Made by a program: the position numbers and the translations under genes. DNA of 64,000 nt from G965227875 sp965227875 (lineage in GTDB: Bacteria; Pseudomonadota; Alphaproteobacteria; Rhizobiales; JAJFHC01). The stretch lies in assembly GCA_965227875.1 (NCBI GenBank), contig OZ245783.1, forward strand, positions 4,836,001 through 4,900,000. Direction: 5' to 3'. The notes beneath the pieces were generated by a model. The model was not told where the DNA came from. It worked only from the letters and a program-made list of their open reading frames with translations, and ran no database searches. This document shows positions 25,838-33,288 of the stretch, one piece after another (the stretch's first letter is position 1; every line of letters begins with the position of its first letter).

Positions 25838-26257
25838 ATGAAAGAACTCAAGTGCCACAAGGGCATAGGCCCTCAAGTCGAGGGCGAGGCCCTGGTCGCC
25901 GACGACAACTTTTCCGCCCGTTACGATCTCGATCGCATCAACGGCGTCTTCTCCCGCCCACAGCACAAGCTCCATGGCCAGTCCTACAGGGACAAGATCC
26001 TGGTCCTCAATACGTCCAAGGGCGGCGTCGCCTCGGCCTGGATGCTGCACGAGATGAAGTCGCGCGGTATCGCCCCGCTCGCGATCCTCTTCAATACGGC
26101 GAACACCATCCTCGCCCAGGGTGCCGCCCTGGCCGACATGACCATGTGCGACCGTTTCGAAGACGGCGACGTCACGTCCCTCATATCGACCGGCGACAGG
26201 GTCACCGTCATTCCCTCGGAAGGCCGGGTCCTTGTGTCACCGCGATCCGGGACCTGA
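25838..26257 (+). CDS. Aconitase X swivel-domain (small) subunit
   Basis: A 139-residue partner of the preceding gene. It begins with the KGIGPQVEGEALVADDNFSARYD block, followed by the domain's LVLNTSKGGVASAWMLHEMK and PLAILFNTANTILAQGAALA. The swivel domain closes on the catalytic subunit and supplies substrate-binding residues. GGAAAGAAC upstream of the ATG gives translation. The two subunits are separate genes here, as in type II AcnX. No hydroxyproline transporter or regulator is adjacent. Confidence 0.87.
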   Translation: MKELKCHKGIGPQVEGEALVADDNFSARYDLDRINGVFSRPQHKLHGQSYRDKILVLNTSKGGVASAWMLHEMKSRGIAPLAILFNTANTILAQGAALADMTMCDRFEDGDVTSLISTGDRVTVIPSEGRVLVSPRSGT

Positions 26258-26351
26258 CTTGTGGAGCAATTTCCGATTGTAGCGCTTGCCGGTCACCCCT
26301 CGAATCACCGATAGTCTCTAAGGCTTTAGGTGCGCACTGGGGGCGGATTGC

Positions 26352-27197
26352 ATGCAAAAGAAGACACTCATGAGCGGTGTGGCGATGATATCACTCACGC
26401 TCTCACCGGCATTCGGTGCAAACCTGGCGGACGCCGACTTTCCACCCGCGCAGTCATGCGCGGTGTCCGGTCTGAACGGCAAGATTGACGCGTCGGGCGG
26501 ATATTTCGATTCCGACGACAACGATGGCGGCAGCTACCGCGTCGGAGGCTCGATAACCGCGCCAGTGGGCTGCGGTTACGGGGTTCAGCTTGACGGCCAG
26601 GCCGGCGAACTTGGCGGCGCGGACACGTACAGCGCAGCCGCACATATCTTCCACCGCGATCCGTCGAGCTACCTTGCCGGTCTCTACGGTGAAGTCGGAT
26701 CTGTCGGCGGCAACGATCTGTTCCGCATCGGCGCTGAAGCCGAAAAGTACTTTGACGACGCAACCCTCTCGTTCGTGGCCGGTTACGAGGACAGCCAGCG
26801 CACGAGCGGCGATGTCTTCGGCGCCGTGCGCTTGGGCTACTACGTGACGGACAACTTCCAGGTCCATGTCGGTGGCGGACACTTTCTCAACGTCACTGCG
26901 GCCACCGCCGGGTTCGAATACCAGACGGATTTCTCCAGCGTGGCGCTCTTTGCCGACGCAGCGGTCGGCTCCAACGACCACAAGTCGATCACTGCCGGTC
27001 TCCGCTACTACTTCGGCCCCGAAAAGTCGCTCAAGCGCCGTCACCGCGAGGACGACCCGATCAAGTGGTTGAACGTGCTCGAATCCGTGACCAAGCAGAG
27101 CACGCCCGCTGCAGCGGCCACGGGACCCTGCCCACCGGGCCAGAGCTACGTGCCCGATGGAGAAGGTGGCGGTTCGTGTCAGCCTAACCCGACCTGA
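26352..27197 (+). CDS. Probable outer-membrane beta-barrel protein, unknown function
   Basis: A 281-residue protein with a signal peptide (about 1-22, ending SPAFGA). The region from about 38 to 222 alternates amphipathic strands (GKIDASGGYFD, SYRVGGSITAPVGCGYGVQ, DLFRIGAEAEKYF, LGYYVTDNFQVHVGGGHFL) and closes with aromatic SITAGLRYYFG, typical of an 8-10-strand barrel. After it comes a basic and Pro-rich tail with PCPPGQSYVPDGEGGGSCQ, two cysteines that could form a disulfide. No family is recognised. It has its own 94-bp upstream region and is not obviously in an operon. Confidence 0.65.
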   Translation: MQKKTLMSGVAMISLTLSPAFGANLADADFPPAQSCAVSGLNGKIDASGGYFDSDDNDGGSYRVGGSITAPVGCGYGVQLDGQAGELGGADTYSAAAHIFHRDPSSYLAGLYGEVGSVGGNDLFRIGAEAEKYFDDATLSFVAGYEDSQRTSGDVFGAVRLGYYVTDNFQVHVGGGHFLNVTAATAGFEYQTDFSSVALFADAAVGSNDHKSITAGLRYYFGPEKSLKRRHREDDPIKWLNVLESVTKQSTPAAAATGPCPPGQSYVPDGEGGGSCQPNPT

Positions 27198-27260
27198 CAC
27201 TGCAGAACGGCTTTCGCAAAAGTCCGCCTGACCTGGATTTCACCAAGGAAACCTCGGGGT

Positions 27261-28559
27261 TCAGCACTCGCGGATGTAGTCGAAGTGCTTGCCTGAGGAC
27301 GGCCTGTCGATCCTGTCGACCTGTCTGAAACGGTATTCCAGTTGCCGGCCCAGTCGCCGGTCCGCAATCGCTGCGAAACCGGCCCGGTCCTGAAGCGCCT
27401 CCGGCATGTCCGTCACGAAGCGGACTTCGAGGGTCTCGGGTGCAACCTGCGCCACCTGCCAATGCCGGGCATGGAGAAAATCCATGAAATCGGACGTCTC
27501 AAGGTCGGGCATGATCGTTGTCCCGTCGGAGAACCGGAAAAGCTGGCGTTCGCGCCCGTCGATCCGTTTCAGGTAGGTCAGGCCCCGACCGCACGAACAA
27601 GGTCCGCCGACCGTCGCGTAGTCGCCCAACCGATAGCGGATCAGGGGCATCGCCTGGTTGTGGAGCGTCGTCACCAGCACCGCGCCGGTCTCGCCCGGAT
27701 TGCAGGCCCGGCCGGTCCTGTCGTTCACGACCTCAAGCAACACCGACTCGTCCGCCACATGGTAGCCGGTGTTTTCCGGACACTGGTAGGCGATCGAACC
27801 GAACTCTTCCGACGAGTAGTTGTCGTATATCTCACAGCCAAGGTGCGAGCGAACCGCGGCGCGAAGTTCATCGGTGACGATTTCACTGACCGTCAAGACC
27901 GCGACGATATCGGGTTTGCGTTCCGGTTCCAGCGCGACGCGGCGCGCCAGTTCGCGCAGATTGCTCGGTGCGGTCGAGAGGTAGCACCGCCCCTGTTCGC
28001 CGAGCCACTTCAGCTGCACGTCGTGCGGTTCGGTCAGACTGAGTTTTTTCCATGTTCCGCAATGGATATCCTCGCGCCAGAACGGTGCCCAGGAGCCATC
28101 CGCAGCTACACCGGGGTAAGGCGCAGATTCGTTATAGAGATACCCGATCTGTGCCTGATGGATCCGGTAGTCGATCCCCGCCCACACTCGCCCCCTCGCA
28201 TGGGCGGCCATGGCCGCCACGCCGGCATAGGGTGTCCGAAGGACCAGGACGGGCTGCCCCGTCGAACCCGAAGAACGGGCCTCGAAGACCTGACCGTGCG
28301 CCGGGTCGACGTGTTCGCTTTTCAGCGCATCGAACTGTCCGAGAACGTCCTCGCGCTCGAGGGTCGGGACGCCTGGCCAACACGACAAATCCACGTTTCC
28401 GGTGGCGTCGACGACATCTTCGAGGCGGTCCCGATAAAACGGGACATGCTGAAACGCATGTATGAGGGTCTTTTCCAGAAGCGCGTCCTGCAGGCGCCTG
28501 ATGTCGAGCGGGCTCGCCCACTGACACTGGTCCATCATGGCCGCGAACGTCTTGGCCAC
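27261..28559 (-). CDS. PaaK-like adenylate-forming enzyme (phenylacetate-CoA ligase/CapK family)
   Basis: A protein of about 432 residues. It shows the adenylate-forming P-loop SSGSTGQPVLVLRTPY, the NYSSEEFGSIAYQCPE segment, the RYRLGDYATV motif and the Zn-knuckle-like CSCGRGLTYLKRIDGR typical of the phenylacetate-CoA ligase/CapK group. The substrate is unknown; related proteins act on aryl acids, in capsule biosynthesis or in coenzyme F390 synthesis. The start is uncertain. I placed it at GTG 28559 because GGAAAGG lies just upstream; the frame continues to a TTG at 28634 without a ribosome binding site, and ATG 28538 is another option. It is single and on the minus strand next to pyrB. Confidence 0.75.
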   Translation of the reverse strand: MAKTFAAMMDQCQWASPLDIRRLQDALLEKTLIHAFQHVPFYRDRLEDVVDATGNVDLSCWPGVPTLEREDVLGQFDALKSEHVDPAHGQVFEARSSGSTGQPVLVLRTPYAGVAAMAAHARGRVWAGIDYRIHQAQIGYLYNESAPYPGVAADGSWAPFWREDIHCGTWKKLSLTEPHDVQLKWLGEQGRCYLSTAPSNLRELARRVALEPERKPDIVAVLTVSEIVTDELRAAVRSHLGCEIYDNYSSEEFGSIAYQCPENTGYHVADESVLLEVVNDRTGRACNPGETGAVLVTTLHNQAMPLIRYRLGDYATVGGPCSCGRGLTYLKRIDGRERQLFRFSDGTTIMPDLETSDFMDFLHARHWQVAQVAPETLEVRFVTDMPEALQDRAGFAAIADRRLGRQLEYRFRQVDRIDRPSSGKHFDYIREC

Positions 28560-28912
28560 CGCGAACCTTTCCGAGCCGCCCGTCGCGCCTCTATCGTCGC
28601 CTTGCGCCACTGCTTCACCCCGATCGATCAACAAGCAGCCATTCGGATAGCACGGATGCGTATCATCGTCGCCGATCTCCCTTCCGGTTCACGCAAGACA
28701 TCAGAGACAACACATCAAGAAAAGAAATTTATGCTGTTTTATCAACAGGTAATGCGGACAAGCGGATTCATTCTCTCATATCCCGGCAACACGGAACCCG
28801 TCTCCCTTGCGAGCCGTGGAACGGTAGCTGACCGCCTCTGGGCTTCAAGACTGTGGATGGCCGCCAACGGGACTTGCGGCGGCCGCGCCGCGCGCCTATA
28901 CAGTCGCCTTTA
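28560..28912. other. Intergenic region before pyrB
   Basis: About 350 bp between the two divergent genes. It is AT-richer around 28690-28760 and includes TTATCAACA at 28739-28747, one base from the DnaA-box consensus. A CCGCC/GGCGG pair lies just before pyrB. No further gene is supported. It should hold the pyrB promoter and leader, but no clear -35/-10 can be named. Confidence 0.4.
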
Positions 28913-29881
28913 ATGAAAAACGAGCCCTCAAGCGCATCCGCGATTCTCGGCCAGCCTCACCTGCTGGGTATCGAGGGTCTTTCCTTTCAGGAAATCAGCG
29001 ATTTGCTCGACCTTGCCGACACCTATGTCGAGCAGAACCAGCAGATCGACAAGAAGCGCAACACCCTCCGGGGCCGGACCCAGATCAATCTCTTCTTCGA
29101 GGCGTCCACGCGGACCCAGAGTTCCTTCGAACTGGCGGGCAAGCGGCTCGGCGCCGACGTCATGAACATGTCGGTCAGGACATCGTCCATCAAGAAGGGC
29201 GAAACCCTGATCGACACGGCCATGACTCTCAACGCCATGCGGCCCGATCTCATCGTCGTCCGCCACAACGCGGCCGGCGCGGTGGAACTGCTTTCCCAGA
29301 AGGTCGGCTGCGCCGTGATCAATGCCGGGGACGGCAGCCACGAGCACCCGACCCAGGCCCTTCTCGACGCCCTGACGATCCGACGCCGCAAGGGGCGGCT
29401 CGAAGGGCTCAAGGTGGCGATCTGCGGCGACATCCTCCACAGCCGGGTGGCACGGTCCAACATCCTCCTTCTCTCCACGATGGGTGCGCGGGTGCGCATC
29501 ATCGCGCCGAGCACGCTCCTGCCGTCGGCTGCCGACCGGCTCGGTGTCGAGGTCTTCACCGACATGAGGGAAGGCCTCGCCGGCTGCGACATCGTGATGA
29601 TGCTCAGGCTGCAGCTCGAGCGCATGAACGGCTCGTTCGTCCCCTCCACACGGGAATATTTCAGGTTTTTCGGCCTGGATGCGGAGAAGCTGGCTCTCGC
29701 CAAGCCCGACGCCATCGTCATGCACCCCGGCCCCATGAACCGTGGCGTCGAGATCGACAGCGCCATCGCCGACGACAACCGCAGCGTCATCAGGGAACAG
29801 GTCGAGATGGGCGTGGCCGTGCGCATGGCCGTGCTCGACGCCCTGTCGCGAAATCTTCCCAACCACCTGGAGGCTGTCTGA
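28913..29881 (+). CDS. pyrB: Aspartate carbamoyltransferase catalytic subunit
   Basis: A 322-residue enzyme that joins carbamoyl phosphate and aspartate in the second step of pyrimidine synthesis. Motifs FFEASTRTQSSFE (carbamoyl-phosphate site), GDGSHEHPTQALLD, and HPGPMNRGVEIDS are intact. ATG 28913 fits the family start; the frame is open 20 codons upstream without homology. It overlaps the pyrC-like gene by 1 bp (TGATG), so they are coupled. In this PyrB class an inactive dihydroorotase-like partner is often needed for assembly or stability (see next gene). Confidence 0.97.
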   Translation: MKNEPSSASAILGQPHLLGIEGLSFQEISDLLDLADTYVEQNQQIDKKRNTLRGRTQINLFFEASTRTQSSFELAGKRLGADVMNMSVRTSSIKKGETLIDTAMTLNAMRPDLIVVRHNAAGAVELLSQKVGCAVINAGDGSHEHPTQALLDALTIRRRKGRLEGLKVAICGDILHSRVARSNILLLSTMGARVRIIAPSTLLPSAADRLGVEVFTDMREGLAGCDIVMMLRLQLERMNGSFVPSTREYFRFFGLDAEKLALAKPDAIVMHPGPMNRGVEIDSAIADDNRSVIREQVEMGVAVRMAVLDALSRNLPNHLEAV

Positions 29882-31206
29882 TGGCCGCCACCATGACGGG
29901 ACGCAGGCGCGGCGGCGGCGACGCGATATTCTTCAATGCCCGGATCGTCGATCCCGCCACCAGCACCGAACAGACCGGGAGCGTCGTCATCGAGGACGGC
30001 ACGATCACGGCCATCGGCGACGTCGCGGGCCGGATGGGCGGTGGCGAAGGCGTAGAGGTCATCGACTGCCGGGGCCACATCCTGTGCCCGGGCCTCATCG
30101 ACATGCGGGTGTTCACCGGGGAACCCGGCAACGAACACCGCGAAACGCTTGCCTCAGCCAGCGAAGCCGCGGCCGCGGGCGGTGTGACGACATTCGTCTG
30201 CATGCCCAATACGGAGCCCGTCATCGACGACGTTGCCCTGGTCGACTTCATCGAGAGGCGCGCCCGCGATACCGCGATCGTCAACGTGCATCCCATGGCC
30301 GCGCTGACCAAGGGCCTGAACGGCCGGGAGATGACCGAAATCGGCCTCCTGCGCGAGGCCGGCGCCCTCGCCTTCACCGACGGCGACAGGAGCATTGCCG
30401 ACAGTCTTGTCCTCCGCCGCGCCCTCGCCTACACGAGGGACTTCGGCGGTCTCGTCGTGCAGCACCTTGAAGACCCCTACCTTTCCGCGGGCGGCGTCAT
30501 GAACGAAGGCGAGGTCGCCACGCGCCTCGGGCTGGCCGGAATTCCCGCAGCCGCCGAAACCATCGTGCTCGAACGCGATCTCCGCCTCGTCGAACTGACC
30601 GGTGCGCGCTACCACGCGGCCCAGATTTCCTGCCAGGCGTCCCTCGACGTGATGCGCGGCGCCAAGGAAAGAGGCCTGCCTGTCACCTGCGGCGTATCGG
30701 TCAACCATATCGCCCTCAACGAGAACGACATCGGTCCTTACCGCACCTTCTTCAAGATATCGCCGCCCCTGCGCAGCGAGGACGACCGGCGCGCCATGGT
30801 GTCGGGACTGGCCGACGGCACGATCGACGTTATCGTTTCCGGCCACGATCCCCAGGATGTCGAGACCAAGCGTCATCCCTTCGCCGATGCGGCCTATGGC
30901 GCGGTCGGCCTGGAGACCATGCTCTCCGCCGCCCTAAACCTCGTGCACAACGAGGACATCACCTTGCCGGGACTGCTTTCCGCGCTGACCACCAACCCTG
31001 CCCGGTTGCTCGGCCTCGACGCGGGACGCATGGAGGTCGGCGCACCGGCCGACCTGATCTGCGTCGACACGGGAATGCCCTGGGTTCTGGACATCGCCGA
31101 CCTGAAGTCGCGCTCGAAGAACACCCCGTTCGAGGCAAGCCGCCTCCAGGGGCGTGTCCTCCACACGATGGTCGCCGGCCGGTCGGTATATACGCTGCTG
31201 CAATAG
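29881..31206 (+). CDS. pyrC: Dihydroorotase-like protein, probably lacking the catalytic metal site
   Basis: A 441-residue class I dihydroorotase homologue in the normal position after pyrB. The canonical DxHxH metal motif reads DMRVF (Asp74, then Arg76 and Phe78 in place of both histidines). The usual DHAPH region reads SGHDPQDVETKRHPF. Also, AQISCQAS takes the place of the histidine-containing HVST block. These losses suggest a PyrX-type non-catalytic partner of PyrB rather than an active enzyme. If so, a genuine PyrC should be encoded elsewhere. The stop-start overlap with pyrB and continuing co-transcription with plsY support a real gene. Confidence 0.85.
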   Translation: MAATMTGRRRGGGDAIFFNARIVDPATSTEQTGSVVIEDGTITAIGDVAGRMGGGEGVEVIDCRGHILCPGLIDMRVFTGEPGNEHRETLASASEAAAAGGVTTFVCMPNTEPVIDDVALVDFIERRARDTAIVNVHPMAALTKGLNGREMTEIGLLREAGALAFTDGDRSIADSLVLRRALAYTRDFGGLVVQHLEDPYLSAGGVMNEGEVATRLGLAGIPAAAETIVLERDLRLVELTGARYHAAQISCQASLDVMRGAKERGLPVTCGVSVNHIALNENDIGPYRTFFKISPPLRSEDDRRAMVSGLADGTIDVIVSGHDPQDVETKRHPFADAAYGAVGLETMLSAALNLVHNEDITLPGLLSALTTNPARLLGLDAGRMEVGAPADLICVDTGMPWVLDIADLKSRSKNTPFEASRLQGRVLHTMVAGRSVYTLLQ

Positions 31207-31252
31207 CCCGCGCCGGGGTATACTGTTTGCCCGAATCCGGAAGAGGCGAACC

Positions 31253-31867
31253 ATGCCCGATCCCATGAACTGGGGCCTAGCCCTGCCCTATTACCTCGCC
31301 GCACTGGCTTTCGGCTATCTGTGCGGCTCCATACCCTTCGGCCTCATCCTGACTCGGATCGCCGGCCTGGGCGACGTCCGGTCGATCGGTTCCGGCAATA
31401 TCGGCGCCACCAACGTCCTGCGGACGGGAAACCGGAAGATCGCCGCACTGACGCTCGCCTGCGATCTCCTCAAGGGTACGGTGCCCGTGCTCGTCGCCCT
31501 GCGCTGGGGACCGGATACGGGCATCCTGGCGGGCCTTGGCGCGTTCATCGGCCACATCCTGCCGGTCTGGCTGCGTTTTCGCGGCGGCAAGGGTGTCGCC
31601 ACGTATATCGGCATCCTGCTGGGCCTCTTCTGGCCGGCCGCGCTCATATTCTGCGGAATATGGCTCCTGATGGCGGCGGTGTTCCGATACTCCTCGCTGT
31701 CCGCCCTCGTGGCAGGCGTCGCGACCCCGGTCGTGCTTTATCTGTTCGGACGGGGCCAGATCATGGAGCTTTTCGTGCTGCTCACCGCGATTCTCCTCTT
31801 TACGCACCGGTCGAACATCGCTCGTCTCGTTAAAGGGGAAGAAGCCAGAATCGGCGCCAAGTCCTGA
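31253..31867 (+). CDS. plsY: Acyl-phosphate glycerol-3-phosphate acyltransferase
   Basis: A 204-residue integral membrane protein with about five TM helices that acylates glycerol-3-phosphate using acyl-phosphate, the first step of phospholipid synthesis. The family motifs are LCGSIPFGLILTRIAG, GSGNIGATNVLRTG (phosphate-binding) and RFRGGKGVATYIG. The ATG at 31253 has AAGAGGCG upstream; an alternative frame start earlier overlaps the pyrC-like gene. It is followed after 21 bp by dprA, as is common in alphaproteobacteria. Confidence 0.95.
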   Translation: MPDPMNWGLALPYYLAALAFGYLCGSIPFGLILTRIAGLGDVRSIGSGNIGATNVLRTGNRKIAALTLACDLLKGTVPVLVALRWGPDTGILAGLGAFIGHILPVWLRFRGGKGVATYIGILLGLFWPAALIFCGIWLLMAAVFRYSSLSALVAGVATPVVLYLFGRGQIMELFVLLTAILLFTHRSNIARLVKGEEARIGAKS

Positions 31868-31888
31868 ATGACCTGACGGAGCGGGTGA

Positions 31889-33049
31889 ATGCACATACGG
31901 ACATTGTCCGAGAGCCAGCGCTGCGACTGGCTGCGCCTCGCCCGCAGCGAAAACATCGGGCCCCGGACCTTCGTCGATCTCATTGCCCGGTTTCGCGAGC
32001 CCTCGGACGCCATCGAAGCCCTTCCCGAACTGTCACGCCGCGCCTTCCGGAACCGGCGGCTGAAAATCTGCGATCTCCGGATGGCGCAGAGGGAACTTGA
32101 CGCCGTTCGCCAGGTCGGCGGTCGCACCATAGCCCTCTGCGAACCGGACTATCCTTTCCGCCTGCGTCACATTCCCGACCCGCCGCCCGTGATCCACGTC
32201 GTCGGAGAGCCCGCGCTGGCCGCACGGCCCGTGCTCGCCATCGTCGGTTCCCGAAACGCGACAGTCGGCGGACGGAAGATCGCCCGGCAGATCGCCCGGG
32301 AAGCCGGACGCGCCGGCTTGACCATTGTGTCCGGGCTGGCCCGCGGCATCGACACCGCCGCCCACGAGACGAGCCTCGACACGGGCACGATCGCCGTGCT
32401 CGCGACAGGCCCGGAACATGTCTATCCGCCCGAAAACGAAGGAATCTATCGGGAAATCAGCCAGAATGGCGCGATCGTGAGCGAGATGCCGCCGGGCACG
32501 AAACCCCTCGCACGCCATTTTCCGCGCCGTAACCGCATCGTCTCCGGCTTGGCGGCGGGTGTCCTCGTCGTCGAGGCGGCGCAAAGATCCGGCTCCCTCA
32601 TCACGGCACGCCTGGCAGCCGAACAGGGCCGGGACGTCTTCGCCGTGCCCGGATCCCCGCTCGATGCGCGCTCGGCGGGCAGCAACGCCCTCATTCGCGA
32701 CGGCGCGGAACTCGTGACCTGTGCCGACGACATCCTCGCCGCGATGGCGGCCTTCACCCATCGCCCGGACGCCCTGCCCCTTCACCCTGTCCGGTCGAGC
32801 CTCGTCGAATCGCCGACACCGACCGAACCCGAAGCGCTCGCCGTCGTCGCGCAAAGCGAAAGGGACCGGATCCTGGCGCTTCTCGGCCATACGCCCGTGG
32901 CCGTGGATGCGCTGATACAGGAAAGCGGCCTGCCCGCGTCAACCGTCCAGACCGTTCTCCTGGAACTCGATATCGGCGGCCTTCTGTCCCGCGAGGGACA
33001 CGGATTCGTGGGCCTCTGCGAACCTGCGGAATTGATGGCCTACCATTGA
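31889..33049 (+). CDS. dprA: DNA processing protein DprA (Smf)
   Basis: A 386-residue protein that loads RecA on single-stranded DNA in natural transformation. The N-terminal SAM-like helices are followed by the Rossmann-fold DprA core with AIVGSRNATVGG, SGLARGIDTAAHETSLD, PRRNRIVSGLAAGVLVVEA and GSLITARLAAEQGRDVFAVPG. A C-terminal winged-helix (DML1-like) domain covers about 325-380 (ILALLGHTPVAVDALIQESG and after). The protein has the full three-domain length. Many non-competent bacteria keep dprA, so it does not prove competence. Confidence 0.95.
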   Translation: MHIRTLSESQRCDWLRLARSENIGPRTFVDLIARFREPSDAIEALPELSRRAFRNRRLKICDLRMAQRELDAVRQVGGRTIALCEPDYPFRLRHIPDPPPVIHVVGEPALAARPVLAIVGSRNATVGGRKIARQIAREAGRAGLTIVSGLARGIDTAAHETSLDTGTIAVLATGPEHVYPPENEGIYREISQNGAIVSEMPPGTKPLARHFPRRNRIVSGLAAGVLVVEAAQRSGSLITARLAAEQGRDVFAVPGSPLDARSAGSNALIRDGAELVTCADDILAAMAAFTHRPDALPLHPVRSSLVESPTPTEPEALAVVAQSERDRILALLGHTPVAVDALIQESGLPASTVQTVLLELDIGGLLSREGHGFVGLCEPAELMAYH

Positions 33050-33288
33050 CGCGACACAGTTCCGTCGCAATTGTCCCATTTACACAACGGCAAGATTTTG
33101 CCCTTTAGAGCCAAGGCAAGCCATTTGACACGGCGCGAGGTTTTCATCATGTTCGTGCGCCGGTCGGGAGGAATCGGACCCGGGATCACGCGGATGACAT
33201 CCACGCGAAACGGTCGCCTGCCCGAACGAGACGGGTGCTCCGCGTCAATGGTCCGCCCGCAGGAAACGATCCGAAAGCAAAACTCGTA

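Noticed and set aside
28739..28747. DnaA-box-like TTATCAACA as part of an origin
   Set aside because: Single site, no cluster, no AT-rich unwinding region, and no dnaA or repABC gene nearby.
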